Origin: Candidatus Omnitrophota bacterium
GTDB lineage: Bacteria > Ratteibacteria > UBA8468 > B48-G9 > DTJG01
Reading direction: 5' to 3'
Assembly: GCA_023484085.1 (NCBI GenBank)
Contig: JAMDAS010000008.1
Coordinates: forward strand, 35,946-83,028
Length of the DNA stretch: 47,083 bases
Shown: positions 17,478 to 25,448 of the stretch, piece by piece
How positions within the stretch are numbered: the stretch's first letter is position 1
How the letters are laid out: each line of letters opens with the position of its first letter
The notes under the pieces: model-generated
What the model saw: only the letters and a program-made list of their open reading frames with translations
What the model was told of the DNA's origin: nothing
Database searches by the model: none
Made by a program: the position numbers and the translations under genes

Positions 17478-20400
17478 ATGAAAACCCGTGTTATTATGTT
17501 CGTTATCTGCATCATCGCTGCGGCTGTTTTCTGCCGCTCAGCGGCAGCGCTGGATTCCGGAGACCTGCTGTTTTATGTTTCCTTCAAACACGGCCTGAAA
17601 GCCGAATTCGCACGGGGTTCCGCTACGCCAGCAAAAATGCCGTCTGACGTATCCAGACGCATCGTGAAAGGTGTGATAAAAAAAGGCTGGCTCTTCGGCG
17701 GAAAAAACAGCGGAATTGACTATTACAGCGGAAATAAAGGCGGAAGGGCATGTAAAGAAATGTATGGCCAGAAAGCCAACATCTTCGGTGATTCCGGAAC
17801 CGTGGCGTTCTGGCTCAAACCGCTTCCCAACACCAATAACATGGAAGAGCATTTCTTTGAGATGTGGCCCATTCACGTTGTCCGGGATGCCTACGGTGGT
17901 TATCAGTACAACTATAACAAAAAAAGTGGCTATCTATATGATGGTTCCGTAGAACCTAACCACTGGATTTTTTTAGCTCTGACCTGGCGCAAGGGTGAGG
18001 CGCGCGCCTATTTCAACGGTCGTCTTTCAGGTATTTCCACAGGAACAGGTGTTCTTTCTATTACGCCGGAAAAGTTTGAAATCGCCTTGCAGGGGTTAAC
18101 CTGGATGCCTTTTCAGACAAAAAAATTTGAGGATGACGTGGTAATAAGTGAGTTCCAGATATTCCGCCGGCCCCTGACAGGTGAAGAAATACGCAGTCTT
18201 TTTGAGCGGGGCCACGTGACAACCAGTCAGCAACTCGGTAACATGCCAAACGCCTTTGTTAACAAGCCTCAACGGGCTTTTGTGCCAGCGGTTGTTGCTG
18301 CACCACTGTTGCCGGCACAGGATTCGTCTACCAGTGGTTTTCCTAATCTGACAGACATGCCGGCTCAGGGCTGCTTTATAGAACGACGGGTTGGTGTGCT
18401 GGACAAAGACCCCACACTGGTAAGATTCGCCTGCGATACCAAAAATCTCTACATTTCATTTGTCTGTCCTGTTGATAAGTCCATCCAAAAATACCCTGTC
18501 TGGTACCCGACCGGTGAGTTTCTTGCCGGGGTACTGACACGGGATGGCAACGTCGCATCCGATGACAACATTGAGTTTATGTTTCACTCCAAAGACGGCC
18601 ATATTTACCAATATCTGCTTAATGCCAAAGGCGTTCTTTACGACAGTAAAGATGGCAACAAGTCATGGAACTCGGCAGGCAGGTTTTACGCACGTTCAGA
18701 CTTCAATGCATGGACCGGCGAATGCACGATACCTCTATCTGAACTGGGGGCGGTTCCCGGAGACATAATTGATTTCAACGTCCTGCGTTCATGGAAACTA
18801 TTCTCGTCATCGCAAAATGCCCTGTGCACGGACCCGCAGAGCCATCCTGACTGGGGGAAACTGCTTTTGGGCTCGCCCGCGTGCGCGTCCATAGAATCGG
18901 CAGGCAAACCACAAAACGGCAACATTGACCTGCATGGTTCCATTTCGGGTCCGGCTGGGGAATATACGGTTTCAGTTCTCGGCAAGGGCTATGGCCATAA
19001 GTTCAATCTGGAACAGAAGGTCAAAATATGGTCTGCTCCGATTAATTTCAAACTTATGCGCAAACTGGAAAAACCAGGCGACATGGCATTAGCCGTGGAA
19101 ATCAAAAATCCTGCCGGCAGCGTTTTGCTTGCGCGAACTATTCCGTTTGTTTTCGTGCCTTCGGTGACAGTTAACCTGGCGGACTACCCAGGATGGGGCA
19201 AACTTGACGTAACGGTTACGCCCATGTCAAGGACCGGGGTAAGTGCTGAGGTCTCGCTCATCAAGAATGGTTCAACTGCCGCAATCCAAAAAATATCCGA
19301 GTTCAAAAACCCTGCCGTTACCATTCGGTTCAACACAAAAAACTTATCCATTGGTCAATATACCGTTGTTGTCAGGCTGTTTAAAGATGGACGGCAGATT
19401 GATGAGTACAGCCGGCCATACAAGAAAGAACCTTTGCCGGCATGGTATCACAACACCATCGGCATCACTGCTGCTGTGCCCAAACCATGGATCAACATGC
19501 AAACGTCCGGCAGCCATATATTCTGCCTGCTGAAAGAGACGTCGTTCAACCATACTCTTTTTCCGTCTTCGATTGTTTCCAATGGCCAACCGCTTCTGGC
19601 AGGACCGGTGCGGCTTTTGGTGAAAACCGCGGCTGGCAAACGGGTGATAACCGCGGCTTCTTCATTCCGGATAATAGGCAGAACCCGGCGCAGCGTCTCA
19701 TGGATAAGTACAGGCCAAGATGGCAATCTTTCCGTGCGCGTCAATGGCCGGGTGTCGTTTGACGGATTTACATGGATGAAAATAACGTTTGCAGGGGAGA
19801 CCGTAGAACATCTGACCATAGAAATTCCCCTTAACCGCAAGACATCGGAGATGACCTCCATAGATGGACCTGCTCTGGTCACGAACCGGCAGTGGAAAAC
19901 CGTTTATGCGGGCTATTGGTTCGGCAATGAAAAAGCCGGATTTGAGTACTGGTGGCAGGACCAGCGTGGATGGGTAACAAACGGTGAGCAGGTCACCATC
20001 ACGGCTTCACCAAAAGAAGTGACAATTGATTTGCCTGTGATTCAGAAAACGACAAATTTGCAGAAATCGCGCACAATCACGTTCGGTTGGACGTCCACAC
20101 CCTACAAACCAATAAGAAAAGACTGGCGGACAATAATGTTGTACCGGGGAGTCAATTACTATGCAGGTGACTGGACTTTTGCCATGCCCAATTATCCCAA
20201 ACCCACGTTGCCGCCGGAGCAATATAAACAAATGGCTGAAGACATGAAGAAACCATATTTTCCCATTCAACTGTGGTATGCATTCGGCCCATACATGTGG
20301 GTGGGTTCACCGGAATACGCAAAGTGGTGGCGCGAATGGCAGTTTACTCCTTCGCAGCTGACGCCGCCGGACCCGAACAGCAAGGATTGGGGACCTGCGA

Positions 20401-21581
20401 GCGCTGCTTCCTCGGCAAGCGACCTTTTCATCTGGATGCTGAACAGATTTGTCAAGAAATATCCGTTGAGGGGTCTCTACTTTGATTGCACGGCCATGCC
20501 GTTAGACGCAAACGAAGCCCACGGCTGCGGGTACATTGACAAACACGGAGTACGCCAACCTACCGGCACGCTTCTGGCAACCCGGCGTCATTATGAACGA
20601 ATTTATAACGTTATCAAAACCGCCCATCCCAAATACGGCTGGATAAGAGACGATTATGGCATGGGTGGTCCTATAGACCCCTTCTTTGATGAAATATGGA
20701 TGGGGGAAGGTCTTATCAGCGCAATAGGCAGTTTTCCGGAGAAGAATTACTATCACGTGGTAAACATCCCCAAGGCGCGCTACTGGTTCAACAAAGAAAG
20801 AACGGGGTACTTTACCGCCTGGCTGACGGAACTGGCTTGTTTGGCAGGCACTGACAGAGAAAAACGGGCAGAATGGTACGGTAAGATGATTGTACCGCCT
20901 AAAAATGGCAAACACGGTGTCTGGATACTGCCCCGCTGGAAAGACTACGAACACGTAGCAGGACTGGGTATCATTCATGATGCATGGATTATCGGCGGTA
21001 ATGACCTGGAACTACCATGGATGTGGCTGAATGAAATTTACCGCATGATGGAATGGGACAATTCAGTGCGGTTCCTCGGTTACTGGGAAAACGGCAATGT
21101 ACTGAAAATGAAGGGTGGTATCCCGGAAAAGATTGTCTGTTCACTGTACTGGCGCCCCACAGGCCTGCCCAAACCCAAGGTGCCGGTAATACCACAGAAT
21201 ATCAGGGCAGTGGATTTTGAAAATTTCTCAGTCACCGGTGCAACGAAAAAATATCTGCTGGACGCCGGGACCAGTCCCAATGGCTGGATAATGCTGGCGC
21301 CCATGAACAATACGGACCATGACGTTACAGTGACGATTTCCCTGAACACCCGCAAACTCGGGTTTAAGGGAATGGAAAACGGCCGGTTGGTTGACGTGTT
21401 CCGCTCTTTCGGATTTACATGGTACGGAGCACCTGGCTGGTACGCCAACAACGGGGACCCGGAACCACCTGTAATCACGGTACCGGGAAAACCCGTATCA
21501 TTCCCATTGGTCAACGGAACAGTGACGGTCACGATACCAAAACGCAGTTTTCGGGCAATGCTGCTTGAACCAGCGGAATAG
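17478..21581 (+). CDS. Secreted LamG/CBM9-like/glycoside-hydrolase-like protein
   Basis: This 1367-residue protein begins with a Sec signal peptide (MKTRVIMFVICIIAAAVFC, cleavage probably near AAALD). A LamG/concanavalin-like domain follows (DLLFYVSFKHG, GTVAFWLKP, NHWIFLALTWRKGEARAYFNGRLSG, to ~245), then a CBM9/DOMON-like domain at ~300-460 (DPTLVRFACDTKNLYISF, DDNIEFMFHSKDG). Beta-rich linkers lead to a TIM-barrel-like region from ~873 (LRGLYFDCTAMPLDANE, YGWIRDDYGMGGPIDPFFDEIWMGEG), similar in style to the DUF6067 glycoside-hydrolase-like group, and a C-terminal beta-domain. It probably binds and processes a glycan outside the cytoplasm; the substrate is unknown. A GGAGG ribosome binding site supports the start. 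Its G+C is visibly the highest in the window. Confidence 0.78.
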   Translation: MKTRVIMFVICIIAAAVFCRSAAALDSGDLLFYVSFKHGLKAEFARGSATPAKMPSDVSRRIVKGVIKKGWLFGGKNSGIDYYSGNKGGRACKEMYGQKANIFGDSGTVAFWLKPLPNTNNMEEHFFEMWPIHVVRDAYGGYQYNYNKKSGYLYDGSVEPNHWIFLALTWRKGEARAYFNGRLSGISTGTGVLSITPEKFEIALQGLTWMPFQTKKFEDDVVISEFQIFRRPLTGEEIRSLFERGHVTTSQQLGNMPNAFVNKPQRAFVPAVVAAPLLPAQDSSTSGFPNLTDMPAQGCFIERRVGVLDKDPTLVRFACDTKNLYISFVCPVDKSIQKYPVWYPTGEFLAGVLTRDGNVASDDNIEFMFHSKDGHIYQYLLNAKGVLYDSKDGNKSWNSAGRFYARSDFNAWTGECTIPLSELGAVPGDIIDFNVLRSWKLFSSSQNALCTDPQSHPDWGKLLLGSPACASIESAGKPQNGNIDLHGSISGPAGEYTVSVLGKGYGHKFNLEQKVKIWSAPINFKLMRKLEKPGDMALAVEIKNPAGSVLLARTIPFVFVPSVTVNLADYPGWGKLDVTVTPMSRTGVSAEVSLIKNGSTAAIQKISEFKNPAVTIRFNTKNLSIGQYTVVVRLFKDGRQIDEYSRPYKKEPLPAWYHNTIGITAAVPKPWINMQTSGSHIFCLLKETSFNHTLFPSSIVSNGQPLLAGPVRLLVKTAAGKRVITAASSFRIIGRTRRSVSWISTGQDGNLSVRVNGRVSFDGFTWMKITFAGETVEHLTIEIPLNRKTSEMTSIDGPALVTNRQWKTVYAGYWFGNEKAGFEYWWQDQRGWVTNGEQVTITASPKEVTIDLPVIQKTTNLQKSRTITFGWTSTPYKPIRKDWRTIMLYRGVNYYAGDWTFAMPNYPKPTLPPEQYKQMAEDMKKPYFPIQLWYAFGPYMWVGSPEYAKWWREWQFTPSQLTPPDPNSKDWGPASAASSASDLFIWMLNRFVKKYPLRGLYFDCTAMPLDANEAHGCGYIDKHGVRQPTGTLLATRRHYERIYNVIKTAHPKYGWIRDDYGMGGPIDPFFDEIWMGEGLISAIGSFPEKNYYHVVNIPKARYWFNKERTGYFTAWLTELACLAGTDREKRAEWYGKMIVPPKNGKHGVWILPRWKDYEHVAGLGIIHDAWIIGGNDLELPWMWLNEIYRMMEWDNSVRFLGYWENGNVLKMKGGIPEKIVCSLYWRPTGLPKPKVPVIPQNIRAVDFENFSVTGATKKYLLDAGTSPNGWIMLAPMNNTDHDVTVTISLNTRKLGFKGMENGRLVDVFRSFGFTWYGAPGWYANNGDPEPPVITVPGKPVSFPLVNGTVTVTIPKRSFRAMLLEPAE

Positions 21582-21586
21582 AGAAT

Positions 21587-23494
21587 ATGATAAAAGATAC
21601 TTATGGCCATACAGGAAAAATTATCAGGGTAAACCTGTCTTCAGGAACGTGGAGAACAGAAGAACGGGATGCCATTTTCTGGCGCCGATACATAGGTGGC
21701 GGTCTTCTGGCAACGGCTCTTCTTATTGAAAAATGTTCTCCCGGGATTGACCCGTTAAGCCCTGATAATCTGCTGATTTTCACTTCCAGCGTAATTGCCG
21801 GTCAATCTGCTCCAGGTCTTGCCCGTTTTACCACTGCAGCCAAAAGTCCGCTAACCGGCGGAATAGGTGAAACACGCACTGAAGGTCCATGGGGGGTAGC
21901 ATTAAAATCATCAGGAGCAAACACTATTGTTTTTGAAGGCCGTTCCCGGGAGCCAGCCATAGTGCTGATTGATAATGGACATATCTCGTTTCATGATGCA
22001 AAAAAACTATGGGGTAAAACCGTTGGAGAAACAGTAGACGCAATGGAAGAAAAATTTGGAAAGGACGTCCATGTTGCAGCAATCGGTCCTGCAGGTGAAA
22101 AACAGGTGCGGTTTGCCTCTATCGTTACGGACAGAACTTTCCAGGCAGCACGCATGGGTATGGGTGCGGTAATGGGGTCAAAAAATCTAAAAGCAGTGGT
22201 ATTAAAAGGAGGCACCCTCCCCCAGATTGCCGATAAGGCTGGTGCGGAAAAACTTAAATCGTTTTTTGAATCCCGCATTATCAAAAATGATTTGAGCCGC
22301 TGGCAATATGAACCACCGGGTTTTTCATGCTGGCTCTATCTGCATGGATTAGATGCAGCGTTGTGCGTCCGTAACTACTCTGCTTCCACCATTACTGAAA
22401 CTGAACGTTTCAAAAAAGAAGAGTTTCTCCGCAGGTATAATGGATATATTTCATGTCCGGGTTGCCCAAATCGCTGTATTAAAATTCTACATCCGCTTAA
22501 CTCACAAGGACTTGACATCCGGGCAAGCGGCATTCATCAGGAGGTTAGCGGAACCATGGGTCCAAACCTCGGCATTGTGGACCTGGATTGGATTTTATCG
22601 GCAAATAATTTTTGTAATCAGCAGGGCATGGACCCTGTATCTCTCGGATTCACACTTTCTTTTGCCATGGAATTATTTGAAAAAGGCTTGCTTGGCTCAC
22701 CGGATAGCATACCCGTAAAGTTCGGAGACAAAGAAGGGGTGAGTCAACTTATGGAGAATATTGTGTGCAGACGTGGATTAGGAAACATCCTGGCAGAAGG
22801 AACACGCCGAGCCTCTAAACAATTTGGACAGGATTGCGAACGTTATGCCATGCACGTAAAGGGACTGGAAATGGTCTGTTTTGAACCGCGCAGCCAGACA
22901 AATTTAGCTCTCGGATACGCGATTGCCCCTATTGGTCCTAGATACGATATCTGTGAACATGATTGGGATTTTGATACGAAAGTCGGATGGGAACATTCTC
23001 TAAATCTTTCCCGCACATTAGGCATTCTCACCCGTATACCGATGAACTACATAGGACCTGAAAAGGTGCGGAACTTTAAATCACTTTTAACCTTATGGTC
23101 AGCTGCAGACAGCCTGGACCTATGCATATTTGCCATTGCACCAACCCGGATACTGTCTTTGCATGAGATTACAACGTTGGTAGGCATGATTACCGGATGG
23201 GAATTCAGCTCCTACGAAATGATGAAAATAGGAGAACGCAGACTCCATTTGATGCGCTGGTATAACGTTAGAGAAGGACTGGAAATAGACAATGACATAC
23301 TCCCTGAACGTTTTTATACGGAACCAGTCGCAGACGGGCCAAGAAAAGGTGACATAATCAATAAATCTCAATTTACAATGGCAAGAAAGATGTTTTACGA
23401 GATGATGGGCTGGGATAAATATGGAATCCCTGCACAAGCATCAATCTATGATGCAGGTCTGGAGCAGTTGCTTGACAGTCAGCACGTAAAATAA
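21587..23494 (+). CDS. aor: Aldehyde:ferredoxin oxidoreductase (tungsten-type)
   Basis: This 635-residue protein is a full-length member of the aldehyde ferredoxin oxidoreductase family, which oxidises aldehydes to acids with a tungstopterin and a [4Fe-4S] cluster. Cluster ligands are visible as SCPGCPNRC (C-x2-C-x3-C near residue 290) and a fourth Cys in LDLCIFA (near residue 511), matching the spacing of the archaeal enzyme. The N-terminus (GKIIRVNLSSG, RRYIGGGLLATALL, PGLARFTTAAKSPLTG) is typical. It starts five bases after the secreted protein and is probably in the P3 operon. It suggests an anaerobic life and that sugar breakdown yields an aldehyde, or that it works as a detoxifier. No pterin biosynthesis or tungstate transport genes are in the window. 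Confidence 0.9.
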   Translation: MIKDTYGHTGKIIRVNLSSGTWRTEERDAIFWRRYIGGGLLATALLIEKCSPGIDPLSPDNLLIFTSSVIAGQSAPGLARFTTAAKSPLTGGIGETRTEGPWGVALKSSGANTIVFEGRSREPAIVLIDNGHISFHDAKKLWGKTVGETVDAMEEKFGKDVHVAAIGPAGEKQVRFASIVTDRTFQAARMGMGAVMGSKNLKAVVLKGGTLPQIADKAGAEKLKSFFESRIIKNDLSRWQYEPPGFSCWLYLHGLDAALCVRNYSASTITETERFKKEEFLRRYNGYISCPGCPNRCIKILHPLNSQGLDIRASGIHQEVSGTMGPNLGIVDLDWILSANNFCNQQGMDPVSLGFTLSFAMELFEKGLLGSPDSIPVKFGDKEGVSQLMENIVCRRGLGNILAEGTRRASKQFGQDCERYAMHVKGLEMVCFEPRSQTNLALGYAIAPIGPRYDICEHDWDFDTKVGWEHSLNLSRTLGILTRIPMNYIGPEKVRNFKSLLTLWSAADSLDLCIFAIAPTRILSLHEITTLVGMITGWEFSSYEMMKIGERRLHLMRWYNVREGLEIDNDILPERFYTEPVADGPRKGDIINKSQFTMARKMFYEMMGWDKYGIPAQASIYDAGLEQLLDSQHVK

Positions 23495-23535
23495 CAGGAA
23501 GAAACAGTGAAAGTTTTAAGTAAAAGACAAGAATT

Positions 23536-23565
23536 TTGACAAACTTTATAAGTTAACTATATAAT
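23536..23565 (+). promoter_or_regulatory. Promoter P4 of the carbohydrate regulon
   Basis: TTGACA at 23536-23541 and TATAAT at 23560-23565 are separated by 18 bases ending in AAGTTAACTA. The spacer differs from that of P3 at one position. It drives the pseudopilin-CBM9-GH42-lectin operon. Confidence 0.86.
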
Positions 23566-23567
23566 TA

Positions 23568-23591
23568 TGTAAATAGTCAAACTCATTTACA
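23568..23591. promoter_or_regulatory. Operator-like inverted repeat at P4
   Basis: TGTAAAT at 23568-23574 and ATTTACA at 23585-23591 form a perfect inverted repeat with 10 bases between the arms, just after the -10 box. The half-sites match those at P1 and P3. Confidence 0.65.
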
Positions 23592-23632
23592 ACGTAAACT
23601 ATGGCAGTGATGCCAAAAAGGAGGAACAAAAA

Positions 23633-24442
23633 ATGCGAAATGTAATGTGCGGAGTGAAACGAAGCATCCGCCAATCCTTATGGTGGACAGGAGTGAAACG
23701 AAGCATCCGCCAATCCTTATGGTGGACAGAAGAAAGAAAAATCGGTTTTACACTTATAGAGCTCCTGGTGGTAATTGCCATCATCGCTATCCTTGCAGCG
23801 ATGTTGCTACCGGCGTTGGCAAAAGCAAAAGAGAAAGCAGAAGAATCGGTCTCCATGAACAACCTGCACCAAATCGGTCTGGCGATAATGCTGTATACAC
23901 AGGATAATAATAGTTTTTTGCCCCCCGGGACCGCCTTTGTTGGGGGGAATTGGCAGAGATGGTTTTCTTATCTGGCAAGTTATGGTATTGATGCGACCAA
24001 AGGAGTCAATGGAATTCTGTATTCTCCTGTTGCCGGGACACAACTTTCAAACTACTATGGATTTACTGATATAAGTTATCTGTGGAACGGAAAAACCGGG
24101 GTCTTTGGGATGTATGGTCCGCAATCATTGAACGTTATAGAAAAACCCTCACAAGATATTATTGTTAGTGATGGGCAATGGGTATACGACCCTGCTTCTC
24201 CTGAATTTAATGGGAACTTATATTATTATCGTGTGTCATATTGTGGCCGCTGTTTCGTGGGGAGTCCAGACACCACCTTCTGGTTGCCGGGAATAGATAA
24301 TGGAGGCAGTCTTTACCTCTTTTTGGACGGGTCTGTCGGGTGGTACAGCGCAGCCCAGTATAGTGGAAGTCTGCAATACGAAGGGGACCCTTTTTATGAT
24401 GGATATATTGGTAACGTAACTTGGAATAATCCAGGATTTTAA
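23633..24442 (+). CDS. Type II pseudopilin-like protein with duplicated leader
   Basis: This 269-residue protein carries a prepilin cleavage/methylation motif, [18 protein letters not shown], followed by the [18 protein letters not shown] helix typical of Lentisphaerota/Verrucomicrobiota pseudopilins. The C-terminal domain includes [17 protein letters not shown] and [10 protein letters not shown], a late DG motif seen in this class. The leader before GF is unusually long (about 38 residues) because a 13-residue unit, [13 protein letters not shown], occurs twice in tandem. AAAAAGGAGGAAC before the ATG gives a strong ribosome binding site, so the long leader seems real. It is the first gene after P4 and is probably surface-exposed or part of a secretion pseudopilus. 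Confidence 0.85.
   Translation: MRNVMCGVKRSIRQSLWWTGVKRSIRQSLWWTEERKIGFTLIELLVVIAIIAILAAMLLPALAKAKEKAEESVSMNNLHQIGLAIMLYTQDNNSFLPPGTAFVGGNWQRWFSYLASYGIDATKGVNGILYSPVAGTQLSNYYGFTDISYLWNGKTGVFGMYGPQSLNVIEKPSQDIIVSDGQWVYDPASPEFNGNLYYYRVSYCGRCFVGSPDTTFWLPGIDNGGSLYLFLDGSVGWYSAAQYSGSLQYEGDPFYDGYIGNVTWNNPGF
23652..23729. repeat. 39-bp perfect tandem duplication
   Basis: Two identical 39-base units (23652-23690 and 23691-23729) lie directly next to each other within the pseudopilin leader. The unit length keeps the reading frame and adds 13 residues to the protein. Confidence 0.95.
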
Positions 24443-24485
24443 TAATAGACATGTCTTAAAAACATAGTATCCGGGGAAAATAGCT

Positions 24486-25391
24486 ATGAAAATGATATTA
24501 TTGTGTCTTTTGATTATAATTTTATCTATAACTTCATTTGCTTTTACCGCACAGGCTAATAGTTCCAAAGTAATATTTGCTTGTTTCATAACAAAGCCTC
24601 CTGTGATAGGAGTATCTCTTAAAAATCAGTGTTGGCGTGAAGCAAATATCGGCGATAATTTTCTGCAATATGTCAATCAGGATAAATCTGTATCATCAGA
24701 TATGCAGACACGGTTTTCCGTCTTATACGACCAGAAAAACATTTACATCATGATATACTGTAAAGGCAAAATGGAACACGGCATTAAGAAAACCCCGGCA
24801 GGACAGTGGCCTAATGGCGATGTTATTGAGATATTTTTAGACCCAGGATTGACCCGTTCTAAATATTACCAATTTGCCGCTAATCCTCAGGGAGGAAGTT
24901 ACGCAGGTTTTGGCCCCATCCCGAAAAACTATGACTGGCAGACTTTCAGCTGTGAAGAAAAAGATGGCTGGATGATGGAAGTGCGTATTCCGTGGTCGTC
25001 CTTATCCTCATTGCTGCCGAAAGATGGCGAGATTTGGGGGATAAATATCTGCAGGGATTATGGTGGAGTACCATTTAGTACTTGGATGGGTGTAGGACTG
25101 TATTTTGCCCAGCCGGGGGATTTCGGTTTTCTGGTTTTCGGTAATCAGGAGCAATGGTGGCGAAAAGAATTTCCGTTGTACTGCCGAGATGCGGAAATGA
25201 AGATAGAAAGGTTTTTAAAGAGAACCAATGATATTTCAATACTACACAGGTTTGAAGCAATTCGTATATCGTACATCAGGTTAATGAACCGGCCCCATCC
25301 CGACTTTTCGGAAGCAGAAACAATTCTCACTCACTACCAGGATATAATACAGGAAATTAAATGGATATCGGCTATGAACCAAAAGCCGTGA
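24486..25391 (+). CDS. Secreted CBM9-like carbohydrate-binding protein
   Basis: This 301-residue protein has an N-terminal signal peptide (MKMILLCLLIIILSITSFAFTAQA) and a CBM9/DOMON-like beta-sandwich. Typical features are RFSVLYDQKNIYIMIYCKG, NGDVIEIFLDPG, YYQFAANPQGG, DGWMMEVRIPWSSL and WGINICRDYGG, as found in sugar-binding modules attached to glycosidases. A helical tail (ILHRFEAIRISYIRLMN) follows. It is probably exported and binds glycans without catalytic activity. It is the second gene of the P4 operon, 43 bases after the pseudopilin. The leader contains AACATAGTAT 15 bases before the ATG, also seen before the next gene. Confidence 0.8.
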   Translation: MKMILLCLLIIILSITSFAFTAQANSSKVIFACFITKPPVIGVSLKNQCWREANIGDNFLQYVNQDKSVSSDMQTRFSVLYDQKNIYIMIYCKGKMEHGIKKTPAGQWPNGDVIEIFLDPGLTRSKYYQFAANPQGGSYAGFGPIPKNYDWQTFSCEEKDGWMMEVRIPWSSLSSLLPKDGEIWGINICRDYGGVPFSTWMGVGLYFAQPGDFGFLVFGNQEQWWRKEFPLYCRDAEMKIERFLKRTNDISILHRFEAIRISYIRLMNRPHPDFSEAETILTHYQDIIQEIKWISAMNQKP

Positions 25392-25448
25392 TTTTCTTGA
25401 TTAATAGATGAATTTAATCATTAACATAGTATACGAAAAGGAGCACTA

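Noticed and set aside
19448-21610. Several long minus-strand ORFs of 140-176 aa
   Set aside because: They are antisense shadows of the G+C-rich secreted-protein gene and have no domain-like pattern or ribosome binding site.
23599-23862. Minus-strand ORF with a repeated [12 protein letters not shown] segment
   Set aside because: It is the antisense shadow of the 39-bp tandem duplication in the pseudopilin gene.
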